Origin: Flavobacterium gillisiae
GTDB lineage: Bacteria > Bacteroidota > Bacteroidia > Flavobacteriales > Flavobacteriaceae
Length of the DNA: 64,000 nt
Reading direction: 5' to 3'
Assembly (NCBI RefSeq): GCF_900107635.1
Contig: NZ_FNRD01000004.1
Span: 248,001 to 312,000, forward strand
Positions 17,689 to 26,815 of this stretch are shown here, piece after piece; within the stretch, counting starts at the first letter, position 1; each line of letters starts with the position of its first letter. A program made the position numbers and the translations under genes. The notes under the pieces were generated by a model, which did no database searches, was not told the origin of the DNA, and saw only the letters and a list, made by a program, of their open reading frames with translations.

Positions 17689-18369
17689 ATGTCAAAATGC
17701 GAACAATGTATTGTTAGAGAATTCAGTTCACTGAAAGCTCTTAATAAAGATGAACTGGTAAAACTTGCCGGTTGTAAAACGTCACGCATTATCCGAAAAG
17801 GAGAAGTGATTTTTGAAGAAGGAGAAAATGTAAATGGAATATTCTGTATTAAGGACGGGGTTTGTAAACTTACTAAATTGAGTCCCAATGGAAAAGATCA
17901 TATTGTCAAACTAGTTTCAAAAGGAGAATTATTAGGCCAACGTTCTATGATTAGTGACGAACCCGTTAACTTAAGTGCTGTCGCGCTTGAAGACATGGAA
18001 GTGTGTTTTATTCCAAAAACCGAAGTCATGGGGTTCTTTGATAAAAACAATCAGTTTTCAATGAATGTGATGAAAACGATATGCGGTGACTTAAAAGAAG
18101 CGGACAGTCATACCGTCAATATGGCTCAAAAAACTGTAAAAGAACGATTAGCTGAAACGCTGCTTCACTTACACGACACCTTTGGAAAAAACGAAGATGA
18201 CTCCTTAAAAATTCAACTATCAAGAGACGAGTTAGCCAGTATGATAGGGACAGCTACTGAAAGTTGTATTCGTTTACTGTCTGATTTTAATAAATTGGGA
18301 TTAATCAAATTAGTCGGTAAAAAAATTACTATTACTGACATTAGTAAATTAAAAAAGATCTCCGAATAG
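17689..18369 (+). CDS. Crp/Fnr family transcriptional regulator
   Basis: A 226-residue regulator: cyclic-nucleotide-binding-like beta-roll (about 25-140), dimer helix (about 125-155) and winged helix (about 160-226). The recognition helix reads TATESCIRLLSDF, keeping the FNR/CRP glutamate (Glu191) and arginine (Arg195) that contact TGA-type half-sites. The FNR serine just before the arginine is Ile194 here. Cysteines occur at 4, 7, 29, 53, 59, 106, 132 and 193. The N-terminal CxxC recalls FNR, but the spacing to the next cysteine differs, so an oxygen-sensing iron-sulfur cluster is possible, not shown. Divergent from ccoI, it is the probable regulator of the three local palindromes. Confidence 0.88.
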   Translation: MSKCEQCIVREFSSLKALNKDELVKLAGCKTSRIIRKGEVIFEEGENVNGIFCIKDGVCKLTKLSPNGKDHIVKLVSKGELLGQRSMISDEPVNLSAVALEDMEVCFIPKTEVMGFFDKNNQFSMNVMKTICGDLKEADSHTVNMAQKTVKERLAETLLHLHDTFGKNEDDSLKIQLSRDELASMIGTATESCIRLLSDFNKLGLIKLVGKKITITDISKLKKISE

Positions 18370-18389
18370 CGGCTTCACTATTCTTTTTT
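18364..18389 (+). terminator. Terminator overlapping the Crp/Fnr stop codon
   Basis: GAATAG (18364-18369, including the stop codon) pairs with CTATTC (18378-18383), followed by six T. The second arm also covers the last codons of the convergent permease gene. Confidence 0.5.
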
Positions 18390-19826
18390 ATTCATCATAA
18401 AATAGTAAACAGGAATCCCTAAAAACACTATTCCGAGTCCTAAACCTGTATTTAAAGTATTGTAGACCAATAATGCAATACATATTGCCGAAGTTACTAC
18501 TACATAAATAGCGGGTACAAATGGATATCCAAAAGCTTTGTAAGGTCGTTCCGTATCTGGTTCTTTTTTTCTAAGAACGAATACACCAATAATAGTTAAA
18601 ATATAAAAGAGTAAAGACGCAAAAGTCGCATAGGTCAGTAAATCGCCAAACTTACCTGATACTGCTAATACAGAAGCCCAGATACATTGTACCCACAAAG
18701 CCTTAGCTGGAACTTGGTTTTTATTTAATTCTGTTGCTTGTTTAAAAAACAAACCGTCTTTTGCCATAGCATAAAACAACCTTCCTCCCGAAAGAATCAA
18801 TCCGCTGTTAGCCCCAAAGGTAGACACCATAATAAGCGCAGCCATTACAAAAACACTAACATTACCCATAATCATACCAGCTGCCGCTGCTCCTACTCTG
18901 TCATTACTTGCAAACATGATTCCACTGTCAAAAACAGTTGTAGCACCTGGTGCTCCTTGCATTGGTAGTAACGCTAAATAAGCTACGTTTGCCAAAACAT
19001 AAATAATAGTAACAATCAAAGTACCCAGGAATAAACTACGTGGAATATTCTTTTTAGGCTCTTTAATTTCTCCTGCAATAAAAGTCACATTATTCCAAGC
19101 GTCACTAGAAAACAATGAATTAATTATTGTCGCCGCTGCTGCTCCTAGAATTGCTGTTCCTGCCAATTTTGTAACCGTTACTGTTCCGTCCGAATTAAGT
19201 ACCGTTTTACTAGCATCCCACATATTAGTAAAGTTATTCACCAAAACATCCGTTTTTAAACCCACATAAATTCCTAAAATAATTAAAGCGAATAAAGCAA
19301 TCAATTTAGCCGAAGTTAGAATTAGTTGTACCGCTTTTCCAGTTTTAACCCCTTTAGTATTAACATATGTCAGCAAAATAATACTCAAAATAGCCAGTAA
19401 CTTACTGTTTGTAAATGTTACAGAACTACTAATTTTAAACAAAGTATCATCTAAAAACGGAAAAAATATAGCGGCATAACTTGCAAAAGTCACTGCTATT
19501 GCAGAAATAACTCCTGTTTGAATCACGGTAAAAACCGTCCATCCATATAAAAAGGAAACTAATCGTCCGTAAGCACGCTGAATGTAAACAAACTGTCCGC
19601 CAGCATTAGGCATCATTCCGGCTAACTCACCATAACTTAGTGCAGCAGCCACGGTAATTAAACCAGTAACCACCCATATTATCAACAACCAAGCAGCAGA
19701 ACCGATATCACGCGCCATTGCCGATGTTACTATAAAAATCCCTGAACCTATCATAGAACCAGCTACTAAACTGGTAGCATCAAGTAATCCTAACGAGCGC
19801 TTTAACTCGGTTTTATTTTCCGACAT
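18378..19826 (-). CDS. APC-family amino acid permease
   Basis: A 482-residue membrane protein with about twelve hydrophobic helices. The N-terminus has the APC motif around GSMIGSGIFIVTSAMA (residues 22-37), where unwound helix 1 binds the amino acid backbone. The conserved GELAGMMPNAGGQFVYI tract follows near residues 66-82. The C-terminus matches the family. It probably imports or exchanges amino acids across the inner membrane; the substrate cannot be read from sequence. It is monocistronic and converges on the Crp/Fnr gene with only 8 bp between stops. Confidence 0.87.
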   Translation of the reverse strand: MSENKTELKRSLGLLDATSLVAGSMIGSGIFIVTSAMARDIGSAAWLLIIWVVTGLITVAAALSYGELAGMMPNAGGQFVYIQRAYGRLVSFLYGWTVFTVIQTGVISAIAVTFASYAAIFFPFLDDTLFKISSSVTFTNSKLLAILSIILLTYVNTKGVKTGKAVQLILTSAKLIALFALIILGIYVGLKTDVLVNNFTNMWDASKTVLNSDGTVTVTKLAGTAILGAAAATIINSLFSSDAWNNVTFIAGEIKEPKKNIPRSLFLGTLIVTIIYVLANVAYLALLPMQGAPGATTVFDSGIMFASNDRVGAAAAGMIMGNVSVFVMAALIMVSTFGANSGLILSGGRLFYAMAKDGLFFKQATELNKNQVPAKALWVQCIWASVLAVSGKFGDLLTYATFASLLFYILTIIGVFVLRKKEPDTERPYKAFGYPFVPAIYVVVTSAICIALLVYNTLNTGLGLGIVFLGIPVYYFMMNKKE

Positions 19827-19925
19827 ATGTATTTTGAATTGACTTTTATAAATAGAAAAATGGAACTACAATTTCTTCGCTTCTTCCCAATTTAGTATAT
19901 TTGAAAATCAAAGATTTTCCAATTC

Positions 19926-20708
19926 CTAATTTTTGGGAAGCCGCTTCGCTTCTTCCCAAAAAACATCCATTTCAGCCAAGGTCATGTCCATTAAGGGTTT
20001 GCCTAATTCGCCTGCTTTACTTTCCAGATATTGAAAACGTTTAATGAATTTTTTATTGGTGCGCTCCAGAGCATCTTCGGGGTTTATGTTTAAAAAACGG
20101 GCGTAGTTTATCATCGAAAATAAAACATCCCCAAACTCGGATTCCATTTTATCTTGATCGCCAGCTTCTACTTCTACTTGCAATTCCTGCAGTTCCTCCT
20201 GTACTTTGTCCCAAACTTGATGTGGTTCATCCCAATCAAATCCTACAGCTTTTACTTTATCTTGGATTCGGCTTGCCTTCACTAAAGCAGGTAAACTTTT
20301 AGGTACACCTTCAAGAACTGAACTTCTTCCTTCTTTGAGTTTTAGTTTTTCCCAATTTTGTTTTACTTCTTCTTCATTGGCAACAACAGTGTCCGAGTAA
20401 ATATGGGGATGACGGTGAATCAACTTATCACAAATTTCATTACACACATCAGCAATATCAAAATCATTCGTTTCGCTTCCAATTTTAGCATAAAAAACAA
20501 TATGCAACATCAAGTCTCCTAATTCCTTTTTTACTTCATTTAGATCATTGTCTAAAATAGCATCTCCAAGTTCATAGGTTTCCTCAATGGTAAGATGACG
20601 TAAAGTTTGAAGAGTTTGTTTTTTATCCCAGGGACATTGCTCTCTCAACTCATCCATGATAGTTAACAATCTGTCAAAAGCCTTAAGTTGCGTTTCTCTT
20701 GTAGTCAT
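19926..20708 (-). CDS. mazG: Nucleoside triphosphate pyrophosphohydrolase MazG
   Basis: A 260-residue enzyme that hydrolyses NTPs and dNTPs to the monophosphate and pyrophosphate, a house-cleaning role. Both tandem MazG domains are visible. The first has EETYELGDAIL and ELGDLMLHIVFYA, the second EFGDVLFSMINYARF, giving the paired ExxE...ExxD metal-binding pattern. The length equals the E. coli protein. The gene follows DUF5606 on the same strand, but a terminator lies between at 20765-20803. Confidence 0.92.
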   Translation of the reverse strand: MTTRETQLKAFDRLLTIMDELREQCPWDKKQTLQTLRHLTIEETYELGDAILDNDLNEVKKELGDLMLHIVFYAKIGSETNDFDIADVCNEICDKLIHRHPHIYSDTVVANEEEVKQNWEKLKLKEGRSSVLEGVPKSLPALVKASRIQDKVKAVGFDWDEPHQVWDKVQEELQELQVEVEAGDQDKMESEFGDVLFSMINYARFLNINPEDALERTNKKFIKRFQYLESKAGELGKPLMDMTLAEMDVFWEEAKRLPKN

Positions 20709-20764
20709 AGTATTTGTTTTTTCCTTGTCAGTTTAGTCATTGAATAAAGGCTCGTAAAAATAAG

Positions 20765-20803
20765 AAATCCTGTCTTCTAAAATTAGAGAAGACAGGATTT
20801 TTT
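20765..20803 (-). terminator. Terminator after the DUF5606 gene
   Basis: AATCCTGTCTTCT (20766-20778) pairs perfectly with AGAAGACAGGATT (20787-20799). T-rich sequence follows in both directions. Lying between DUF5606 and mazG, both on the minus strand, it should limit read-through. Confidence 0.8.
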
Positions 20804-20820
20804 ATAAAATTCAGAATGTA

Positions 20821-21300
20821 TTATTCCTTAACTTTTTTTTCTTTTTTTGGCTTTTCAACAGCAGCTTCTACTTCGGCAACAGCAGGAGTATCCTCTGCAA
20901 CGGCTGCAGCTGGTTCTGCATCAACAACCAAACCTTTAGCTTGAAGCATATTGTACCAATTCAATATTTTTTTAATATCGGATGGATATACTCTTTCTTC
21001 ATCATAGTCAGCTAATACTTCTTTAAAGTACGCTGCTAATGTAGCATTGTCTTCTTTATGTGAAATTGCAGGACCATTGCTTTCTTTGGCAGCGATTTTC
21101 CCCATTATTTCTGCTAATGGTTTTTCGCCTTCATAAGTGTAAACTGAAATTTCAGATAATAAACTTACATTGCTTTTTAAATTTACCGTGATTTTCTTTC
21201 CATCCGATAATGATTCTGCAACAAAACCAGTACGCGTTTGTACTTTAAGTACATATAAACCTGGTTTCCCAGAAATGGCTAGTATTTTTTCTAAATTCAT
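20821..21300 (-). CDS. DUF5606 domain protein
   Basis: A 159-residue cytoplasmic protein. Residues 1-120 match the Bacteroidetes DUF5606 pattern, beginning MNLEKILAISGKPGLYVLKV with a later ISVYTYEGEKPLAEIM tract. Residues 125-159 are a low-complexity tail rich in Ala, Val, Pro, Glu and Lys. The function is unknown. In this lineage the gene sits beside def and mazG, as it does here; it lies 89 bp downstream of def. Confidence 0.82.
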   Translation of the reverse strand: MNLEKILAISGKPGLYVLKVQTRTGFVAESLSDGKKITVNLKSNVSLLSEISVYTYEGEKPLAEIMGKIAAKESNGPAISHKEDNATLAAYFKEVLADYDEERVYPSDIKKILNWYNMLQAKGLVVDAEPAAAVAEDTPAVAEVEAAVEKPKKEKKVKE

Positions 21301-21389
21301 ATTATTTTAATTATTATTAAGAATTCGATTTGTATATATTTTTTATTAACCACCAAAATCCATGCCTAAACATATCATATGGAAGTGTA

Positions 21390-21977
21390 TTATCTTCCTT
21401 TTTTTGCAATAAAACGCATTCTATAATCTTGGAATGTCTTGCCTTCAGTAATATTCTTTAGTTTCTTTTGAATCAAACGTTTTTTAAGTGAAGAAATTTT
21501 ATCTGTAAATAAGATTCCCTCGATATGGTCGTATTCATGCTGAATTACTCTCGCTATCAAACCTTCAAAAACTTCTGTTTTCACTACAAAATCCTCTTCA
21601 CAGTACTCAATAGTTATTCTTTCGTTTCTGTAAACATCCTCACGAACATCAGGAATACTCAAGCATCCTTCATTAAAACACCATTCTTCACCGTCTTCTT
21701 TCAACATTTTTGCATTGATAAAAGTTCTTTTGAACCCCTTCAATTCTTGTTGTTCTGAATCTTCTAAATCTTCATCATCACTAAAAGGTGTTGTATCAAC
21801 TATGAACAAACGAAGTGCTTTGCCAACTTGTGGTGCAGCAAGTCCCACTCCACATGCATTGTACATCGTATCATACATATTAGCGATCGTCTCTTTTAAG
21901 TCAGCATCTTCCTGAGAAATATTTTCCCCTACTTTTCTTAAAACAGGATGCCCATATCCTACAATTGGTAAAATCAT
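21390..21977 (-). CDS. def: Peptide deformylase
   Basis: Removes the formyl group from the N-terminal methionine of new proteins, using a bound divalent metal. All three motifs are present: GVGLAAPQVG, EGCLSIP and the metal-binding QHEYDHIEG (HExxH with the following Asp). An upstream in-frame ATG at 22022 would add 15 hydrophobic residues. I chose the ATG at 21977 because MILPIVGYGHPVLRK is the normal start of Bacteroidetes deformylases and gives 195 residues. A TATTTTTG -7-like box lies upstream on the minus strand at 22040-22047. Confidence 0.93.
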   Translation of the reverse strand: MILPIVGYGHPVLRKVGENISQEDADLKETIANMYDTMYNACGVGLAAPQVGKALRLFIVDTTPFSDDEDLEDSEQQELKGFKRTFINAKMLKEDGEEWCFNEGCLSIPDVREDVYRNERITIEYCEEDFVVKTEVFEGLIARVIQHEYDHIEGILFTDKISSLKKRLIQKKLKNITEGKTFQDYRMRFIAKKGR

Positions 21978-22176
21978 TATTGTTATTTTAAGTATTAGCA
22001 ACCGTAAATTCAGGATTTTCACACCTTAATTACGGTTGGCAAAAATAGTAAAAATTTAGACAATGAATAATTCCTAAAGGATATTTAGCATTTATTTCTA
22101 CTTTAAACTTAAATCAAAGCCTTTTCAGCTATGGATAAATCGTACAATACTTATATTTGTATGCAATACTTATTAT

Positions 22177-24405
22177 ATGTTTCCTAAAGTCAAAAAGAAT
22201 ATAGACAGTACTTATTTTACAAATGCTTTAAAAATAACATTAGCAGCGGCTATTCCCGTTTTGCTATTTTCTTTCTTAGGCAATTTCCAAATTGGTTTTA
22301 CTATAGCCCTGGGAGCCATTCTTGTTTATCCCAGTGACATCCCAAGTAATCTGAAACATAAAATTAACGGAATTCTTGTTACCATTTTAATCGTTTCCGG
22401 AGTTAATTTATTAATAAACCTCGTCTATCCCTACTCCTGGCTATTTTATCCTTTCTTAACTGTATTATTATTTTTCCTTTCGATGATTTCAGTCTATGGC
22501 CAAAGAGCAACGATGGTCTCATTTTCGGCTTTATTAACAATCTCATTGGCTTTTGCTCATTTGCAAATAGGCTGGGACCGAGTTCAGTATTCTGGACTAC
22601 TACTTTTGGGAGGCATATTCTACCTACTTATTTCTGTAGTATTTTTTTACATAAGACCACATCGTTATGCTGAATTACAAATTGCCGAATGCATCAAATT
22701 AACCTCGAAATATTTAAAATTAAGAGGTGACTTATGGGAATTAAACTCAGACCGAAAAGCAATCACCGAAAAACAATTGAATTTACAGGTTCAACTAAAC
22801 ACTATTCACGAAAACATAAGAGAAGTACTTATCAGGAATCGAACTGATTCCGGTTCTTCTAATCAGAATCGAAAAATGCTTTTGGTATTCATTTCGTTAG
22901 TGGAAATTATGGAGTTGGCTATTGCTACTTCATTCGACCACAATAAGCTACACCAAAAATTTGACGCCCATCCAAGGGTTTTAAAAACCTACCAAAACCT
23001 TGCCTACAACCTTGCAAAAAGCCTCAAAAAAGTATCTGAAAGCATTGAAGACGGCGAGAAATACATTTCTGAACACAACCTTATTACTGATTTACACGAC
23101 TTAGAACTGGCAATTACAAATTATGAAAATGATTTAGGGAAAGACAACGCTTCAGAAGGTGTTTTAATGCTAACAAACATGTTGCATTATGCGGAGAAAC
23201 AAGTCGAGATAAACAAAACACTAGAGCGCGCTTTTACAACTGCAGTTAAATCACAAGACTTAAAAGGAAAAGATAAAGATTTAGAAAAATTCATAACGCC
23301 ACAATACTATCCAATACGTACACTGATCGAGAATTTCAGTTTCTCTTCCACTGTTTTCAGACATTCTCTTCGGTTAACAATTACCATTTTGATTGGCTTT
23401 ATAATTGGAAAAATATTACCCTTTCAAAATGCTTATTGGATCGTATTGACTATTGTTGTTATTATGAGGCAAGGATATGGCTTGACAAAACAACGAACCT
23501 TTCAAAGAATTTTCGGAACAATTCTAGGTGGCTTTATTGCTTTTGGAATATTATCCTTCGTTCATGACTCTACAATCATTGGCGGGCTAGCGATTATTGC
23601 GATGCTTTTTGGCTTTTCATTTACACCAACTAATTATAAAATTGGAGCCACATTCGTAACCATTTATGTGATTTTTATTTATGGAATTCTAACTCCTAAT
23701 ATCGAAGATGTAATTCAATATCGCGTTTTAGATACCTTGGTTGGAGCCGTTTTATCTTTTCTGGCCAATTACTTTTTGTGGCCTTCGTGGGAGTTTGTTA
23801 AAATTCCAGTGTATTTAGAAAAATCAATTGAAGCAAACAGAAATTATTTAAAGCAAATATCCTTGTTTTACAATAAAAAAGGAGAGGTTCCTACTTCCTA
23901 TCGTTTAGCTCGAAAACATGCTTTTATTGAAGTTGGAAATCTGATGGCCTCCTTTCAAAGAATGCTTCAAGAGCCTAAATCGAAACAAAACAAATTAGCA
24001 CAAGTCTATAAATTGACCGTACTGAATCACACCCTATTGTCGTCGGCAGCATCCCTTGGAACCTACATCCAATCCCACAAAACATCTGCGGCTTCAGAGG
24101 CATTTAATGTTGTTGTAGACAAAGTTATTAAAAACCTAAAAGATGCCATAACTATCTTAAAAGAAGATGGTATAGAGCCTAAAGCAAATACAATTAATGA
24201 GGATTTAAGCAAACGATTTATCGAATTAAATAAAATTAGAGCCAAAGAATTAAAAGAAGAAAATGCTATTGATGAAGACGCATTTCAATTAAAAATGCAG
24301 GAAGCACAATTGGTAATCGAGCAGTTAATATGGTTAACTAATCTATCCGAAAATATAGTTAAGACTACCCGAGTATTAATAAAAACAGAAAATGAACTCC
24401 AATAA
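22177..24405 (+). CDS. FUSC-family inner membrane protein (YccS/YhfK-like)
   Basis: A 742-residue protein with two membrane blocks. The first (about residues 15-165, six helices) and the second (about 400-540, six helices) are separated by a helical cytoplasmic segment of about 230 residues. A second soluble region follows (540-742). The repeat of a six-helix unit with FUSC-type sequence (WIVLTIVVIMRQGYGLTKQR near residue 425) marks the fusaric-acid-resistance/YccS family. The transported molecule is unknown. A TATATTTG -7-like box sits at 22152-22159. It converges on mqo with a shared terminator. Confidence 0.82.
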   Translation: MFPKVKKNIDSTYFTNALKITLAAAIPVLLFSFLGNFQIGFTIALGAILVYPSDIPSNLKHKINGILVTILIVSGVNLLINLVYPYSWLFYPFLTVLLFFLSMISVYGQRATMVSFSALLTISLAFAHLQIGWDRVQYSGLLLLGGIFYLLISVVFFYIRPHRYAELQIAECIKLTSKYLKLRGDLWELNSDRKAITEKQLNLQVQLNTIHENIREVLIRNRTDSGSSNQNRKMLLVFISLVEIMELAIATSFDHNKLHQKFDAHPRVLKTYQNLAYNLAKSLKKVSESIEDGEKYISEHNLITDLHDLELAITNYENDLGKDNASEGVLMLTNMLHYAEKQVEINKTLERAFTTAVKSQDLKGKDKDLEKFITPQYYPIRTLIENFSFSSTVFRHSLRLTITILIGFIIGKILPFQNAYWIVLTIVVIMRQGYGLTKQRTFQRIFGTILGGFIAFGILSFVHDSTIIGGLAIIAMLFGFSFTPTNYKIGATFVTIYVIFIYGILTPNIEDVIQYRVLDTLVGAVLSFLANYFLWPSWEFVKIPVYLEKSIEANRNYLKQISLFYNKKGEVPTSYRLARKHAFIEVGNLMASFQRMLQEPKSKQNKLAQVYKLTVLNHTLLSSAASLGTYIQSHKTSAASEAFNVVVDKVIKNLKDAITILKEDGIEPKANTINEDLSKRFIELNKIRAKELKEENAIDEDAFQLKMQEAQLVIEQLIWLTNLSENIVKTTRVLIKTENELQ

Positions 24406-24427
24406 TTCATTGAAGTTCATTTTATAA
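24391..24427. terminator. Terminator between the FUSC gene and mqo
   Basis: AATGAACT (24391-24398) pairs with AGTTCATT (24414-24421), and an inner CAAT/ATTG extends the stem. T-rich sequence follows. The left arm includes the last FUSC codons. Confidence 0.6.
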
Positions 24428-24430
24428 AAT

Positions 24431-25927
24431 CTAATTTTTTAGTTTTAAAACTGCAGCGGTATTTTTTCTTATTTCGTCTGATAAAGCAGGATTTTCATTC
24501 AATGCCTGACCATAGGAAGGAATCATTTTTTTAAGTTTTTCTTGCCATTCAGCAGACGCTAGCTCTTCCTTAAAACATCTTCCTATTAAGTCAATCATAA
24601 TCGAAACTGCGGTAGAAGCACCTGGCGAAGCACCAAGTAGAACAGATAATGATCCATCAGCGGTAGTTATTACCTCAGTACCAAATTCAAGTATTCCACC
24701 TTCATTTTTATCTTTTTTAATAACTTGAACACGTTGTCCCGCTCTTTCAATCACCCAGTCCTCTGACTTTGCGCTAGGAACGTATTCACGTAAAGCATTA
24801 ATTCTGTCTTCTGTCGATTGACGTACTTGTTGAATCAAATATTTTGTAAGCGGTATGTTTTTAATCCCTGCAGATAGCATTGGAAAAATATTATCTGTGG
24901 TTATGGATAATGGTAAATCCGAATAGGAACCATTTTTCAAAAAACGAGTTGAAAACCCGGCAAAAGGGCCAAACAACAACTGTTTCTCTCCGTTAATCAT
25001 TCTTGAATCTATATGAGGAACAGACATAGGTGGCGCACCTACACTAGCCTTACCGTATACTTTTGCGGCATGCTTTGCAATTACTTCAGGGTTTGTACAT
25101 TTAAGCCATTGTCCACTTACAGGAAAACCACCAAAACCATCTCCTTCAGGAACATCTGCTTTTTCTAATAACGGCAATGATCCACCACCGGCACCTATAA
25201 ATACAAATTTAGTATATACTTTTCTTTTTTGGCCTGTAGCCAAATCAGTAATTTTTATTCTCCAAGACTTATCATCACGCTGTTTCAATTTCTGCACTTC
25301 ATGGTGATAATGAATAGTTACTCCGTCAAGAGTACCTAAATAACTGAAAATACTTCTGGTTAATTCTCCAAAGTTCACATCAGTACCTATAGCCATGTTT
25401 GTAGCAGCCACTTTTTCTGACTCATCTCTACCTTCCATTACTAGAGGCATCCATTCTTTCAATTGGGATAAATCAGTACTGAAAACCATATCCTTAAAAA
25501 GTTGGTTTTTTTGTAAAGCTTCAAATCTTTTCTTTAGGTATTCAACGTTTTTATCACCCCAAACAAAACTTAGATGCGGGATACTTTTGATAAAATTTTC
25601 AGGAGAAGGAACTTTATTTTCTTCTACTAAATAAGCCCAGAATTGTCGAGACACCTCAAAAGATTCAGCAATACTAATTGCTTTTTTCGGGTCAATCGTT
25701 CCATCCTCATTTTCAGGAGTATAATTAAGTTCACAAAAAGCAGAATGCCCAGTCCCTGCATTATTCCATGCATCAGAACTCTCGGCAGCTGCCCTATCTA
25801 ATCTTTCGAAAATCTCTATTTTTATGTCTGGTTGCAGTTCTTTCAGAATTAATCCAAGAGTGGCACTCATAATTCCAGCACCTATAAGAACTACTTCAGT
25901 ATTTGAACGAATTGTTGTGTCTGGCAT
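24431..25927 (-). CDS. mqo: Malate:quinone oxidoreductase
   Basis: A membrane-associated FAD enzyme that oxidises malate to oxaloacetate and passes electrons to quinone, feeding the citric acid cycle and respiration. The 498-residue protein opens with the FAD-binding tract VVLIGAGIMSATLG. It has the family segments ESSDAWNNAGTGHSAFCELNY around residue 48 and LLGASPGASTAVSIMIDL near 437. The length is normal for Mqo. It is monocistronic, 122 bp downstream of ruvX on the same strand. Confidence 0.95.
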   Translation of the reverse strand: MPDTTIRSNTEVVLIGAGIMSATLGLILKELQPDIKIEIFERLDRAAAESSDAWNNAGTGHSAFCELNYTPENEDGTIDPKKAISIAESFEVSRQFWAYLVEENKVPSPENFIKSIPHLSFVWGDKNVEYLKKRFEALQKNQLFKDMVFSTDLSQLKEWMPLVMEGRDESEKVAATNMAIGTDVNFGELTRSIFSYLGTLDGVTIHYHHEVQKLKQRDDKSWRIKITDLATGQKRKVYTKFVFIGAGGGSLPLLEKADVPEGDGFGGFPVSGQWLKCTNPEVIAKHAAKVYGKASVGAPPMSVPHIDSRMINGEKQLLFGPFAGFSTRFLKNGSYSDLPLSITTDNIFPMLSAGIKNIPLTKYLIQQVRQSTEDRINALREYVPSAKSEDWVIERAGQRVQVIKKDKNEGGILEFGTEVITTADGSLSVLLGASPGASTAVSIMIDLIGRCFKEELASAEWQEKLKKMIPSYGQALNENPALSDEIRKNTAAVLKLKN

Positions 25928-26009
25928 AGCAAAAAAATTTAAAGTGCAAAGATACTTTATATAATTGCAAAAAAAAGCATAAAATGATAGAGAAAAGTTA
26001 CAAACTACG

Positions 26010-26061
26010 AAAACGTTTTAGCCTTTTATAGTCCTTTAAGGATGACTCTTTAAAACGTTTT
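26010..26061. repeat. Inverted repeat at the 3' end of ruvX
   Basis: AAAACGTTTTA (26010-26020) and TAAAACGTTTT (26051-26061) are perfect inverted copies, each itself holding the palindrome AAAACGTTTT. The 30-base loop contains TCCTTTAAGGA, also palindromic. The right arm overlaps the ruvX stop codon. There is no distinct T-tract, so this is a weak terminator candidate or a protein-binding site. Confidence 0.5.
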
Positions 26062-26466
26062 TCTATTCAAATAATCCTGTAGCATTATTGTGGCAGAAAT
26101 CTCATCAATTAACGCCTTATTCTGACGTTGTTTTTTCTTCATACCGCTATCAATCATCGACTGAAAAGCCATTTTTGAGGTAAAACGCTCGTCTACTCTA
26201 ATCACTTTCATATCTGGAAAATGATTGGTAAAATGAGTCACAAAACCTTTAATTATAGAAGCACTTTCTGAAGGTTGCCCATTCATTTGTTTGGGCTCGC
26301 CAATAAGTACTGCTTCTACCTTTTCCTTAGAGAAATAATCCTTTAAAAAAGCAATAGCTGTTGCACTTGGAATGGTAGTTAGTCCTGACGCAATGATTTG
26401 CATTTCATCTGTCACCGCAATGCCGGTGCGTTTTTGTCCGTAATCTATAGCAAGTACTCTAGGCAT
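26050..26466 (-). CDS. ruvX: Putative pre-16S rRNA nuclease / Holliday junction resolvase-like protein RuvX
   Basis: A 138-residue RNase H-fold protein of the YqgF family, which trims the 5' end of 16S rRNA in E. coli. Visible motifs are the first catalytic strand LAIDYGQKRTGIAVTD (Asp7), GEPKQMNG in the middle, and VDERFTS with a later DEISATIMLQDYL carrying the remaining acidic residues. The length is normal. It ends inside the inverted repeat at 26010-26061. Confidence 0.92.
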   Translation of the reverse strand: MPRVLAIDYGQKRTGIAVTDEMQIIASGLTTIPSATAIAFLKDYFSKEKVEAVLIGEPKQMNGQPSESASIIKGFVTHFTNHFPDMKVIRVDERFTSKMAFQSMIDSGMKKKQRQNKALIDEISATIMLQDYLNRKTF

Positions 26467-26815
26467 TTTTATATTTTTTTCAAAGATAACTATTTTAATT
26501 TTCCGATTCTCAGCAACAACGGAAATGTTACTTTTTTATCACTTTTTTACCAAGAAGCTTTCAACTCATCTTGGATCATTTTAGAGGTATTGTTATCATT
26601 ATTAGATTACAATACCGTTTAACCGACAGTTGGAATGAATACTGCATCGGCTAACAAATTTAATACAGTTACATCAAACCAAAGCCAACATAATGAGTTG
26701 GTAATAAAACGACTCAAACATTTAGTATTAACCTGAAAATTTTGTAACATTTTCCAAGCAAATTGACTTTTTGTTTTTGCATTAAAAACTTATATTTGCC
26801 TAAAAATTATCACAC
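26467..26815. other. Intergenic region between divergent ruvX and dapD
   Basis: A 349-bp gap with no credible gene. The dapD promoter lies at its right end. The rest is AT-rich and shows no strong hairpin or recognisable RNA. Confidence 0.5.
26768..26798 (+). promoter_or_regulatory. Promoter of dapD
   Basis: TATATTTG at 26791-26798 is an exact TAnnTTTG -7 match, and TTTTTG at 26768-26773 is a -33 candidate with a 17-bp spacer, slightly shorter than usual. The dapD ATG follows 18 bp downstream of the -7 box. Confidence 0.5.
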
